Origin: Buddleja alternifolia
Lineage: Eukaryota; Streptophyta; Magnoliopsida; Lamiales; Scrophulariaceae
Reading direction: 5' to 3'
Assembly: GCA_019426215.1 (NCBI GenBank)
Contig: CM033395.1
Coordinates: 16,792,569-16,856,568 of the forward strand
Length of the DNA stretch: 64,000 bases
Shown here: one piece after another, positions 42,883 through 54,112 of the stretch
Numbering within the stretch: position 1 is the stretch's first letter
Layout of the letters: every line of letters starts with the position of its first letter
Notes under the pieces: generated by a model
Databases searched by the model: none
Told to the model about the DNA's origin: nothing
Seen by the model: the letters and a program-made list of their open reading frames with translations, nothing else
Made by a program: the position numbers and the translations under genes

Positions 42883-43868
42883 AAAGGGCTAAATCCATTT
42901 GATAGTGGGCCATCATCCTCATGTTCGCCATCATAATGGATTGTGTCGCCCTAATTTCCTTTTGTTCTTTCTTCATCACTTTAAGATCATGTGTGATAGT
43001 GGAAAAGGAAATAGGTGTTGAGGTCCTCTTTGAACTCTCGCCCCTCTCTCGGGTAAATCTAGTCATCGGGGCCTTATCTTGCTTTTCTTCCGTAAAAGAG
43101 ATATCCACTCCCGGTCTTTCGAATCCCTCATCACTTTCCTTCCTCACTCCTTGCTTAAGGCATAGTATGCTAATCAAAGATGGGGATATCAATGGAATCT
43201 TCTTGGTAAGGCATGAATTAGCCACCTCACTCCCCATCCTCCTCATTTGGACCAACAAAGTATCGAAGATAAGTTGAGCCCAATCTACCCTCTCCAAAGT
43301 CATAATGAAATAAATAAGAAGGGCTCTCTCCTTGTTAACTGAAGAACGGTTACTAGTAGGTAAAATATAATACTTAATGAACTCGAACCAAAAGAATGCC
43401 TTTGGTTTCAAATCCCTAGGTAGTATCTCTCTTTTGTAGTCACAAAACTTTGTTCCCTCTATTGCAATTTCTTTCAAGACCATATCCCAATCCAAGGTAT
43501 TTACCTCCTCTTGCTCCAGCAATGTCTCATAGGCACACTTTGAAGGCATGGGAAGTTTCATATACTCATTCAACTTTGCTTTCGAAATCTGTGCTTGCAC
43601 TACTAGCATAGAATTCCTTTACCCAAGCACGTACTATCATCCTCGGAGTGGTAGCAAAGTATGATAAGAATAAGTGTTGCCTTGTGGCGATCATCTTCTA
43701 AAATCTTATAGATCTCTCTCTGTGTAGCTCAAATCCATCAAGTCTCTTGCAAAATTGTTTGATATTACCTTCTTTCCTTGGACTGTTTGCCTCTTGTTTA
43801 ACACCTTTATCCTTTTTCACTCCCGAACTCCCCCCTCGACACAAATTTTTAGATCTTAATCTCGCCAT
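42883..43868 (-). pseudogene. Athila-like ORF2 (putative plant transposon protein domain), N-terminal part
   Basis: ATG at 43868-43866 opens MARLRSKNLCRGGSSG, but the frame stops near 43690. The main part (43609 onward) has LKPKAFFWFEFIKYYILPTS and SSVNKERALLIYFIM, matching the domain encoded downstream of pol in Athila-type gypsy elements. It ends in HYQMDLAL at the CACTA insertion. Function is unproven in the family; an envelope-like role has been suggested because of its position. Confidence 0.75.
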
Positions 43869-44855
43869 TGAATAAACACTACTCCAAAATTTCCCCCAAA
43901 CTTGTCCACTACAACCTCTCCTCAGCTCAACTCAATCACCACACCACAATAGCAAACACTAATACCAAAATTCACAATATCAACAGAAAAAGCCCCACAG
44001 GGCTATCACAAGTATTGAATTAAGAAGGAAATAAGCCAATCACTTACAGTGCTGTAACGTTGAAATAGAGCTCACGTCCAGAGACTGACGTTCGAACGTC
44101 CTACACCAACGTTCGGGCGTCAATCATGCAATGTACTATGTACTTCTTCTTCTCTTCTCTGTCGTCCTGAAGAAAGAATCCTTGAGCTACAGCTGCTGTG
44201 AAATTGATTTTTGTGTGAGATTGTGTAATGGGTTTGTATTAGGTATGAGTAATTATGGTTTGTGATGGATGGGTTTATATAGAAAAATTCCTTTTGTGAA
44301 AAGAATTTAATATGGATTAGGTATTGATAATGATGGAAGGTTTTGATGTTATGGAAGGGTTTTATGGATGGGTTATGATTCAGAGTTTGATTTTGGAAGG
44401 TAAGAGACATTTGGCGCGAGTATATTGGAGAAGAGGGTGTTTTGAATGGTATAGGCATTTAAATCAGTAAGTTACGACATCTCTGCTTTTTCTTTCTTTT
44501 CTGACGGGATCCACGTTCGAACGTGGAAATATGGCACGTTTGAACGCGGAAATATGGCACGTTCGGCCGTGTTGTTGACGTGAATAAGATTTCTCGCAAA
44601 ACCCCACGTTCAAAAATTCTACATTAACGTTCGGACATCACATGCTACATGTTCAAACGTTGAACTCCTCATGTTCGGGCGGGCTGTCTGAAGACTTCTT
44701 CCAAATTCTACCTCTTTTCTACACAAAAACAAAACATAAGATCAAAAAACAAACAAAGCAAAACAAAAAAAAGCTAAAATAAGACAAAAAAAAATAGCTT
44801 GGGTTGCTTCCCGAGAAGTGCTTTTTTAAAGTCATTAGCTTGAGTTTGCAGAGTC
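43869..44855 (-). other. Athila-like spacer with conserved block and periodic palindromes
   Basis: Noncoding. Near 44800-44845 the minus strand reads TCAAGCTAATGAC then GGGAAGCAACCCAAGC, a block usually found downstream of pol in Athila-type elements. ACGTTCGAACGT-like motifs recur at 21-23 bp (44088, 44109; 44513, 44536, 44559; 44606, 44627, 44649, 44671). The ORF at 44120-44458 has no recognisable family. Confidence 0.6.
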
Positions 44856-44858
44856 GGC

Positions 44859-45943
44859 CTAAGTCGCCGGATCATGGAGTGGACTAGAATCCTTGTCCAA
44901 TTTCCCATTAATTGGTTCATCATGTTGCACTTCCATGGATTTGGTGACAGCCACTTGGTCCATCATATTGAGGTTTCCAACCTTGTCTGCACTCATATCT
45001 CCCTCACTTTCTTGACTGCTCGGGTCATCAGATGAATGTTCACACAAAACTTCATCCTCAAAAGGATCAAAAGCATCTAGTACAGAACAAGTAATCTCAG
45101 GGAACTCATGTTTAAAACTTCTATAAGCAGTCAAAGTTACTTTCTTATTCCCTATATTCAATTTAAGCTTACCATGCTCCAGGTCTAGCGTGGCTTTACC
45201 TGTGGCTAGGAGTGGTCTTCCTAGGATAAGTGAGACATCATAATCTTCCTCCATTTCAAGAACCACAAAGTCGAATGGAAAGTAGAACTTTTCGACTTTA
45301 ACTATGACATTTTCGATCACTCCAATGGGATTCTTGACAGATTTATCTGCGAGCTGCAACCGCATAGTTGTGGTTTTTGTGTCTCCGAGGCCTAACTTCT
45401 GAAAGAGTGCATAAGGCATCAAGTTGATCCCAACCCCGGCATCTACAACAGGAACGTTAATGCGCACTTCTCTCAAACTCTCAAGAATACGAAGGAAACT
45501 CTTATCATGTTCATTCTTTTCAATCTTATGAGCTAAGGGAAAGGGAAAACGTACTTCAACAGGGGGAGGGGGTCAATAACAGTAGACTTAAAACCTGGAT
45601 TCACTACCTTGGACGTTCGAACGTTAGGTGGGTCCACGTTCGGACGTTGAAGATGCAACATTCGGATGTTAACTCCTTCACGTTCGGACGTCTAAAGAGG
45701 GATATCCACTGCCTCTAGAATATTATAGGATGTTCGAACGTCACATGATTCACATTCGGGTGTGTTGTACGTGTTCTCCACTTCCTTCCCACTTCTGAGC
45801 ATTACTGCGAAGCACTGTTCCTTCGATTTTTTCTCAATATCACTCGGTAATGTATCCGTGTTTCTCCCTGAAAGGCTATTCGAAAGTTTTCCTATGTGAT
45901 GTTGCATCTCCTTCATTCCCGTAACAACATCTTTTAGCATCAA
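44859..45943 (-). pseudogene. Athila-like gag C-terminus and protease
   Basis: The segment 45943-45692 holds AVMLRSGKEVENTYNTPE, a motif just before the protease in this group. The protease part (45476-44859) has VPVVDAGVGINLMPYALFQK, where DAG stands for the usual DLG/DSG with the Asp kept, and later VSLILGRPLLATGKATLDLE. It ends at a stop before 44859 with no RT after it. Between the two parts four palindromic motifs at 22-23 bp spacing lie in the former coding path (45613-45691) and break the frame. Confidence 0.75.
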
Positions 45944-46740
45944 GTGGAGTTCTTTAAAGATTCATCCGACTTGTGAATGTGTACATCGAGCCTATCATCA
46001 ATGTTCATAGGTCTTCCTTCACCTTGCTGCTAAAATTGCACTTGTTGTTGGTTATTGTTGGACTGAAACGGTGGTCGAGGTGCTTGGTATGCTCCAAGAT
46101 TTCCATATCATGGATTATTTAGCTTTTAAGGGAAATTCTTGGCTCCTCCAAAAATAGCTTGAGGTCTTTGCTGATTCGCATAGTTGACCTATGGCTTAAC
46201 TCCTTCCTCCACCTCTTTAACTGCTGCCACCCTCTTGGGTGCAGATATGATCTCATCTTCCTCCTCGGAGTATAACTCATCCTCCTGAGCTAATTGCTCT
46301 ATTTTCTCCCACATAGATTTATTATCAAGACCCAACAAGTCGTCCCCAGCTCTAGCATAGAGTCGGTGTCTAATCCTAGACCTTACTCCATTCTAAAAGT
46401 GTTGCACCAATTCGTCTTGAGTAAAAAGTATGGTCAGGACACTTCCTACTCATTTCCTTATATCTATCCTACCCATTTGCTAATGAATCATTCTTTCTTT
46501 GCCTAAGCCCTTTAATATTGCTACGAAGCTCATTAATTCTTGAAGGTGGGAAAAATTTATTAAAAAATTCTTCAACAAGCTCTCCCCAAGTGGTGATTGA
46601 CTGTGAGGGTAAGGACTTATACCAAGAAGTGGCATTGTCTTTGAGTGTAAAGTGAAACAATCTAAGCCGGATAGCATCTAGGTCTCTGGGATTAAATTGC
46701 ATGGTTAACAAAATGTTATCAAAGTTTTCCAAGTGATCAT
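45944..46740 (-). pseudogene. Athila-like gag, part 3' of the CopC insertion
   Basis: The minus frame gives LENFDNILLTMQFN, LRLFHFTLKDNATSWYKSLP and WGELVEEFFNKFFPPSRINE, the retrotransposon gag domain of Athila-type elements. From about 46470 it continues in another frame (CPDHTFYSRRIGATLLEWS) to near 45944. Its first codons continue directly from the segment at 55538. Confidence 0.85.
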
Positions 46741-48332
46741 CGTTAGTGTGTATGCCCTCAAATGCCATAAAGAGGATAGATTTATAGGGCATTAATTTGT
46801 AACTAAACAATATCTTTTCATAATAAAAGGCATATTCTTGTTGTTTTCTTATAGGCATTTGTAAGGTGTGAATGAACAACGTAAAGTCCATGATTATAAG
46901 GCAAACTTTCTACTCCCTATGGGTTAGGGAGAATGGCACTAGAAGAGTTTGATCCTTATTATCTAAAATTGGTTCGCAAGTCAAAGAAAGTGTTGACTGG
47001 ACATCAATACTAGATAGAGACTTGTATGATGTAAGTTTTGACAGATAAAGTGCCAGTCGAACACTATGGTAATATTAGTGGAAACTTATGTCATAGACAC
47101 CTCAGTTAGCCTGATGTGTTCGAACAAGACTCACATCGGTTTTGTCACGGGTTTTCACTCACTGACAGTCAATGACAAAACTGATAAGTGGTGATAGGTA
47201 CGCGTGAACCTTAGACCTGAGAAATCAAGTTAAAGATGTACTTGTGACATCAAGTCTATCATTAGAGTAGTTAGATCCAATTCACCCGTTGGTGGGGTCG
47301 ACCTCGAAGTGCGACTTGATGGGCAAGTAATAGTCTTAACTAATTAGCAAAATGGGATTTATTCTCTCATAAGTGGATGAGCTACATATCCTATGCAGTT
47401 ATGAATGAATAAGGTCAAAAGACTTTGGCCAAAGTATTAGAGATATTCATGTTCGACATGAAATTATACCCAATGACCTTGATTCATTATGAGCAAAGCA
47501 TATGGTCAAGTTCAGTGAGTTTGACTAAACCATGACTCTCACTTGACTGGATATGTGAATAAAAGGTTTAAACTAGTACGGTATTCACAGCGTAAAAGGT
47601 TTGGAACGATCCTATTCATTCGTTTTCAATTGGGATACGATGTGAGCCACGAGGCTGACTAGGTGTTACTCACATCCTTTTGGTTTTCTCCCAATTGCCT
47701 TTTGAGACGAACTTAAAGAGTCGCGCTTAAAGGAATTGCAAAAGAAAAAATCATGGAATTGACTTGAGAGAATTTTTGGTATTGGATATCGAGATTAATT
47801 AATTAATTAATTAATCATTAGATGATTTTATTAATTAATTAAGTTAATGTGTTAATTAATTTCTCAGAGGAAATTAATTATAGAATTAACATGGATTTAA
47901 TTAGTTATTTGATTAATTTATTTATTAGATAAATAATATTAATTAAATAATTAATTAAACCAATAAAAGTGTTGGTTAGTTGCCTAGGGTTATTATTTTC
48001 TAGTGTAGTATAAATATACTACTTAGTGAAAATATTAAAAAGCCTCCAATTCATTACTTACTCTCCAAGTCCAAAGTCTTCCAACTCTCTCTCTCCCCCT
48101 AGCCAAATTCAAGGAGCAAAAGAAGAGAATTTTTCACTTTTCATTCCGGCGTGGCAATTTAGAGACGGCGACAAGTTTGCTGTTCAAGGAAGGATCGTGA
48201 AAGCTGGTTCAGAAATTCAAAATCAACGAAGAAATGTATATAGTTTTAAACACGTTTTAAATATACGAAATCGAGATGAACCACTTGGGATTTGTTTATT
48301 TTCCGCTGCGCTTTATTGCTAAAAACCCAACA
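46741..48332 (+). repeat. CopC 5' LTR
   Basis: About 1592 bp, starting CGTTAGTGTGTATGCCC (usual TG changed to CG) and ending AAACCCAACA. It lacks about 38 bp after AATAAAAGTG (near 47971), present in the 3' LTR at about 55141-55178. Confidence 0.9.
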
Positions 48333-48333
48333 G

Positions 48334-48346
48334 TGGGGTCAGAGCT
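48334..48346 (+). other. CopC primer binding site
   Basis: TGGGGTCAGAGCT, a changed form of the tRNA-Met-type site TGGTATCAGAGCC, one base after the LTR. Confidence 0.8.
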
Positions 48347-50197
48347 AATCTCTGATTTTCGTATTTAATCGAATACGTGAATTGTGTGTTTTTCGTGTTT
48401 TTGAAGCATGTTAATTGAATATGAAATTTATGATTTTAAACCATGATTTTTCTGCGTTTATTCTTGGATATTATTGCATGATAATATGGTGAATTGGAAA
48501 ATCAAAATTGTGTGAGAATCGGGGGTGAAAAATCCCACGACGTGCGCGAAGCGCACGACGTGGGCTGTCTGAGCAGTAGGTGTGCTAGTGTCGTACGCCC
48601 TCAGCCACCCTGGTTGTGCACCATGCGCCCTCGGTCACCCTGGTGTGCACCATGCGCCCTCGGTCACCCTAGCTGTGCACCATGCGCGGCCTTGGGGGGC
48701 ACGGGTCCCTGACCCGGGTCCTAATGGGTCGGGTCTAAATTTTTTTTGAAAAAAATGAGTTTTGGGTTATTTTAATTATCCGGGTGGGTCAAAAGGATGA
48801 TGACCTGAATTTTAATTAAATGAACCCAAATAGGTTTAATTAAATTTTTGGACATTCAATAAATTGGTTTTGGGCTTAATTAAATGAATTTAAATATGCC
48901 AATGGTTGGTAATTTATATTTGATGAAAGCGAGCCCAATTGGTTTTTGTTGAATATTAATTATTTAAGTAAAATAATTATTTAATTATTCTTGAAGGATT
49001 TTTTAATTAATTAATTAATTTTAATAATGAATTCTCACTAGATGGTTGATTGTCATAAATGTCAATAAAATTTGGAATTTTATTGAAGAAATTAATTAGT
49101 TGGACTAATTAATTATTAACTTAATCACCAACATAATTGCTTTATTTATTGCGAGCATGTATTATGTGATGGTGACATTATCGATGGGCTTAGGTTGTTG
49201 TTCTTTTGAATGTATTTCTTCTTATGGGTTGTAATGGTCGGATTTGAGCACATTATTTTATTTCTAGAATTATGTATAGGTTGTTAAAATAATTTCATGT
49301 AATAGATAGAAATAAAATAGGCCTTAAAGAAGAGGTCAATCCAAAAGAAGAGAAGCTTGGAGCCTAAGAAGAATAGTTAGGCTTATTTTTCGTTTTTTAT
49401 GATGGCCCATTGGCTTGGGCCCTCTAGAAAAAGCCCATGGATAAATGTGTTGTTTTTATTGCTTTTGATGCATGTTCATTAGTTGTATGAAGCATGTATG
49501 TAGTTAATATGCGATATATAAATATGATAATGTGCAAAGTGAGACTTAGATAAATGTTTAGAACGTGAATTCTCCCAAACAAAAATTATACTAAGTTAGT
49601 AAGGGGCGCTAGGCGTCCTTTCCCTCCACTAAACTTAATAGAATAAAGATTTAAACCTAGTATATGGCATCTTCCCAGGAAGTGGGGGTCATATATCAAG
49701 ATTTAATTCTAAAATTTTATTAAGTGCATTAGATGCCTTAATCGAGACATGTTTCACCCCAAATATCGTTAAAGGGTTGCAAGGTAAAATTCAAATGTTA
49801 GATTATGAGGAGTTAGTGGGAATAAACTTAGATAGTCCACAAAGCCTATATATCGTTAAAGGGTTGCGGTTTTGGTGGATTATTGGAAAAAGAAGATTGG
49901 ACCATCTATTGGATAGATTGATGTTGGACATCACTTTAGTTAAGTAATGGACCAAATATCGTTAAAGGCTTACCATCCATTACATTAATTAAAGAACTCA
50001 ATCTCCACTACGAAGCAATAAACAACGATCACTTTCGTTTTTCATAGTGGGAGTGTGAATTTTGAAAAATGTAGTGGGAGCCAAGTTATAAGTCGAAGTC
50101 CTTGATTTTAAACTTGGTTTTAGTTTAAGTTACAAATGTCTAATAAAGCCTGGTTTATTTTCTGCAGTTATTTGATTTTCTCTCTCTGAATTCTATA
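48347..50197 (+). other. CopC untranslated leader
   Basis: Noncoding, laid out like CopA: a GC-rich island (about 48530-48725) with a 28-bp tandem repeat carrying TGCACCATGCGCCCTCGGTC (48594-48690), AT-rich tracts, then three copies of ATCGTTAAAGGGTTG (49761-49779, 49848-49866, 49954-49972) and the pre-gag block AGTGGGAGCCAAG near 50084. Confidence 0.75.
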
Positions 50198-50868
50198 ATG
50201 TCTCCCAAGCCACTATCAAAATTGATGGAGAACACGATTCCCACTGGTCCAAATTACATAGAATGGCTCACAAAGCTAAGTATGGTCCTTAGCAGTGAAT
50301 CCATAGACTATGTGTTGGAAGTTGGTCATCCTCCAATTCCTGGAAGAGACGAAGGTGATGAATCTCGCCTAGCTCATTGGGATTGGTGTTGTGACAACCA
50401 TAGACAAGAGTATACATCTTGAGCTCCATGTGCTTCGAGTTGCAAAGGTCCCATGATAAGATGGACAATGCAAGAGACATTATCCTTCACTTGGATGAGT
50501 TGTTTGGAGAACGCGGTAGGACCGCTAGATATTTCATATCAAGAGATATCTTCCAAACTAAGATGACTGAAGGAGAGGATGTTGGAGAACATGTTTTTAA
50601 AATGATGACCATGATAGAAAAACTAAAATCCTTAAACTTCTACATGGACCTACATCTCCAAGTTGATCTCATCCTACAATCACTCCCTGATTCGTTCTAC
50701 TACTTCGCCATAAACTTTGACATGAATGACATTGAGGGTTCATTAGCTGGGCTTCTGAAAAAACTCAAAGTTGCTCAAAATCAAATAAGGGCGGACAAAT
50801 GGAACAATTTAATGGCAGTTACCTTTCCTAATTCATTAGATGGACAAAGGAATAATAACAACCATTAG
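50198..50868 (+). pseudogene. CopC gag
   Basis: ATG 50198 (MSPKPLSKLMENTIPTGPNY) runs to a stop at 50422; the rest continues in another frame (50419-50868) with GEDVGEHVFKMM and LQSLPDSFYYFAINFD. A zinc knuckle, CLHCGELGHWRRDCP, follows past the stop at about 50944-50988 and is intact CCHC, unlike CopA. Confidence 0.88.
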
Positions 50869-53800
50869 AAAAAGGGAGCATCCAAGAGGACTCGCAACAG
50901 GGCACAACAAAGGAGGAATAAAGGGGCTAGATATGAGGACAAATGCTTGCACTGTGGTGAGCTAGGCCACTGGAGAAGAGACTGTCCTAAATGAGCAATA
51001 GGTAAGGAACTTTATGTTTTTGAAACTAATTGCTCTATTAAAATATTTTTCTCTTCTTGGATTCTTGATTCAGGAGCTAATACTCATGTATGTTGTGTGA
51101 ATCAGAATCTGGAACGAAATAGAAAGTTGAGACCTGATGAGGTGAAGATCAAAGTAGGCAGCGGGCAAAGCGTCCCAGCTACTGGAATTTGATCTACCTC
51201 ATTACTTTTAAATTCTGGACATTTACTATTTTTGGATAATGTTTTAGTTTTGCCCAATGGGCTTAATAACATTGTTTCAATTCCCGTTTTAGTTTAAGTT
51301 ATACTTTCGTTTTATTAATGAACACTGCAATATTTATTATGGTAATAAATTAGTGGGCTTTGCTTTTTTAGTAAATGGTTTGTATTACCTTAATGTCCAG
51401 AATGAGTGTTCTATAAATACTATACAAAGGAATCGTAGTGGGCAAGGAATTAACCAAAGATTGATTTGGCATCTTAGTAGGCCATGCCGGCAAACACAAA
51501 ATTCACAAAATGGAGAAAGATGGACTAATCGGTCCATTGGGATTGGATCCCTATCCTACTTGTGAATCTTGTTTTAAAGGCAAGATGGCTAGATCCACCT
51601 TCACAGGGACTTTTAAAGAGCCTCACAAATCTTAGGATTAGTGCATACTGATGTTTGTGGACCCTTTGGAGAAATGGCTCGTGGAGGTTTCCTTTACTTC
51701 ATCACATTTACTGATGACCATTCAAGATATGGTCTGGTGTACCTGATGAAGCATAAGTCTGAATCCATTAACAAGTTCAAAGAATTCAAGGCTTTAGTGG
51801 AAAATCAAACTGGGCAACATATAAAGGCTCTTTGATCTGATCGAGGAGGAGAATATATGAGTGCGGAGTTTGATGAATACCTTAGAGAGAATGGTATAGT
51901 ATTACAACTCACACCTCCAGCGACACCACAGTTGAATGGAGTAGCAGAGCGAAGGAATCGAACCTTGTTGGACATGGTTCGCTCCATGCTCAGCTACACT
52001 GACTTACCTATTTTACTATGGGGTCATGCGCTGATAACAGCTGTACACATTTTAAATAGATGTCCAACCAAGTTCATTCCTAAGACTCCATATGAGATAT
52101 GGAGAAATAGAAACCAAGTCTTAATCACATTAAGATTTGGGGATGTCCTGCATATGTCAAGAAGATGAAAGTGGACAAATTAGAAGCTAGATCCTTGAAA
52201 GGGCATTTCGTTGGTTATCCTGAGGATTCCATGGGATACCTCTTTTACCTGCATAATGATCAGAGGATCATCGTAGCTTTACAAGCCCACTTTCTTGAAG
52301 AATAGTTCATTCAAGAAGGAGGAACAGGTAGAAAGATTGTTCTGGAAGAACAAAATGAAACTCTACCGGATACATCTACACAGGAAGTGAGAACCGAACC
52401 TTCTTTAACACAACCACAACCGCGAAGATCAAGCAGGGTACCTCAACCGCCTGAGAGGTATGGATATCTATTATAGATGGAGCTTAGTCTCCATTCTGTA
52501 ATGGAGGAGGGTCATGGACATGATCTCTCCACTATGATCAAGCGATGGTGGATGTGGATGCTATAAGATGGCGTGAAGCTATGCAAATTGAGATCAATTT
52601 GATGCATTCAAACCAAGTTTGGAAACTTGTAGATCATCCTGCTTGGGTAAAACCAATTGGGTGCAAATGGATTTACAAGAGAAAGATTGGTGTTGATGGC
52701 AAGGTTGACACCTACAAAGCCAGGCTTGTGGCGAAAGGGTATAGTCAAAAAGAAGAAATTGACTACCAAGAAACCTTTTCGCCAGTGGCTATCATCAAAT
52801 CAATAAGGATCTTACTTGCAATGGCAGCTCACCTAGACTATGAGATATGGCAAATGGATGTCAAAACTGATTTTCTAAATGGATTCCTAGAAGAGGATAT
52901 CTATATGGAACAGCCTAAAGGTTTTGTATCTAAGAATGATATTCATAAGGTGTGTAAGTTTGAGAGATCCATTTATGGACTCAAGCAAGCATCTCGTAGC
53001 TAGAATCTACGTTTTCATGAGGCAGTCAAAGGATTTGACTTCATCAAGAACAAAGATGAGCCATCTGTCTACAAGAAGGTTAATGGGAGCAAGATAACAT
53101 TCCTTGTGTTATATGTAGATGGCATATTACTCATAGGAAATGATATAGGAATTCTCACCACTGTTAAGAAGTGGCTTTCGACTACTTTCTCCATGAAAGA
53201 CTTGGGAGAGGCAACTTATATTCTAGGAATTTTAATCTACAGAGATCGAACAAATAGAATAATAGGGCTCTCTCAAGCCCTTTACTTAGAAAAGATCCTA
53301 AAGAGATATAGGATGGAGGATTCTAAGAAAGGGTTCCTACCAATGAGACATGGGGTGCATCTATCGAAATCTATGTGTCCTCAAAGTGAGGAAGATATAA
53401 AAGAGATGAGCACTGTACCCTATGCATCTGCAGTGGGTAGCCTGATGTATGCGATGTTGTGTACTAGACCTGACATTGCTTATGCAGTAAGCGTTGTTAG
53501 TTGATTTCAAGCAAACCCTTGAAAGGAACATTGGATAGCTATGATGAATATCCTAAAGTATCTTAAGAGAACTAAGGATATGATTCTCATCTATGGGAGT
53601 GGTAACCTGAGATTGGATAGGTACACTGATTCGGATTTTCAATCAGATGTCGATGACCGGAAATCCACCTCAGGATTCGTAATCACCATCAACGGTGGGG
53701 CGGTGACTTGGAAAAGTTCCAAGCAGAGCACAACCGCGGACTCCACAACAGAGGCTGAATACATAGCTGCCTCTAAGGCATCTAAAGAGGCTGTTTGGCT

Positions 53801-54097
53801 TAGGAAGTTCATAGAGGAACTTCAAGTGGTTCCAAGCATAAAGCTCTCGTTGCCACTTTATTGTGACAACACCGAGCAATAGCACAGACAAAGAAACCTA
53901 GGTCTCACAACAAGTCCAAACACATTGAGAGGAGATATCACATCATAAGAGAGATCGTTGCAAGAGGAGAAATATCTGTTCAGAAAATAGCCTCAGCCGA
54001 CAATGTCCCTGACCCTTTGACCAAGCCATTGGCACAGGCGGTGCTAGAAAAACATTTGGAAGGGATGGGTATAAAATACCATAGCGAATGCAATTGA
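50869..54097 (+). pseudogene. CopC pol: protease, integrase, RT, RNase H
   Basis: Protease WILDSGANTHVCC lies at 51058-51096. The integrase zinc region is frameshifted near 51475; the core keeps HTDVCGP (51641), SDRGGEY (just after TGA 51835) and [10 protein letters not shown] carries DVKTDFLNGFLEEDIYMEQP, with Ala to Asp in a usually conserved position, and YVDG near 53110 where the catalytic motif is YVDD, so the polymerase site is lost. RNase H keeps TDSDFQSDVDDRKSTSGFV and TTEAEYIAASKASKEAVW; a frameshift follows at 53875. Stops also at 53004, 53503 and near 53522. Confidence 0.9.
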
Positions 54098-54101
54098 GTG
54101 C

Positions 54102-54111
54102 AAGTGGGAGA
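54102..54111 (+). other. CopC polypurine tract
   Basis: AAGTGGGAGA, one base before the 3' LTR. Confidence 0.85.
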
Positions 54112-54112
54112 T

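Noticed and set aside
44120..44458. 112-codon minus-strand ORF
   Set aside because: Low-complexity His/Ser/Tyr-rich, no family, and it lies in the spacer before ORF2.
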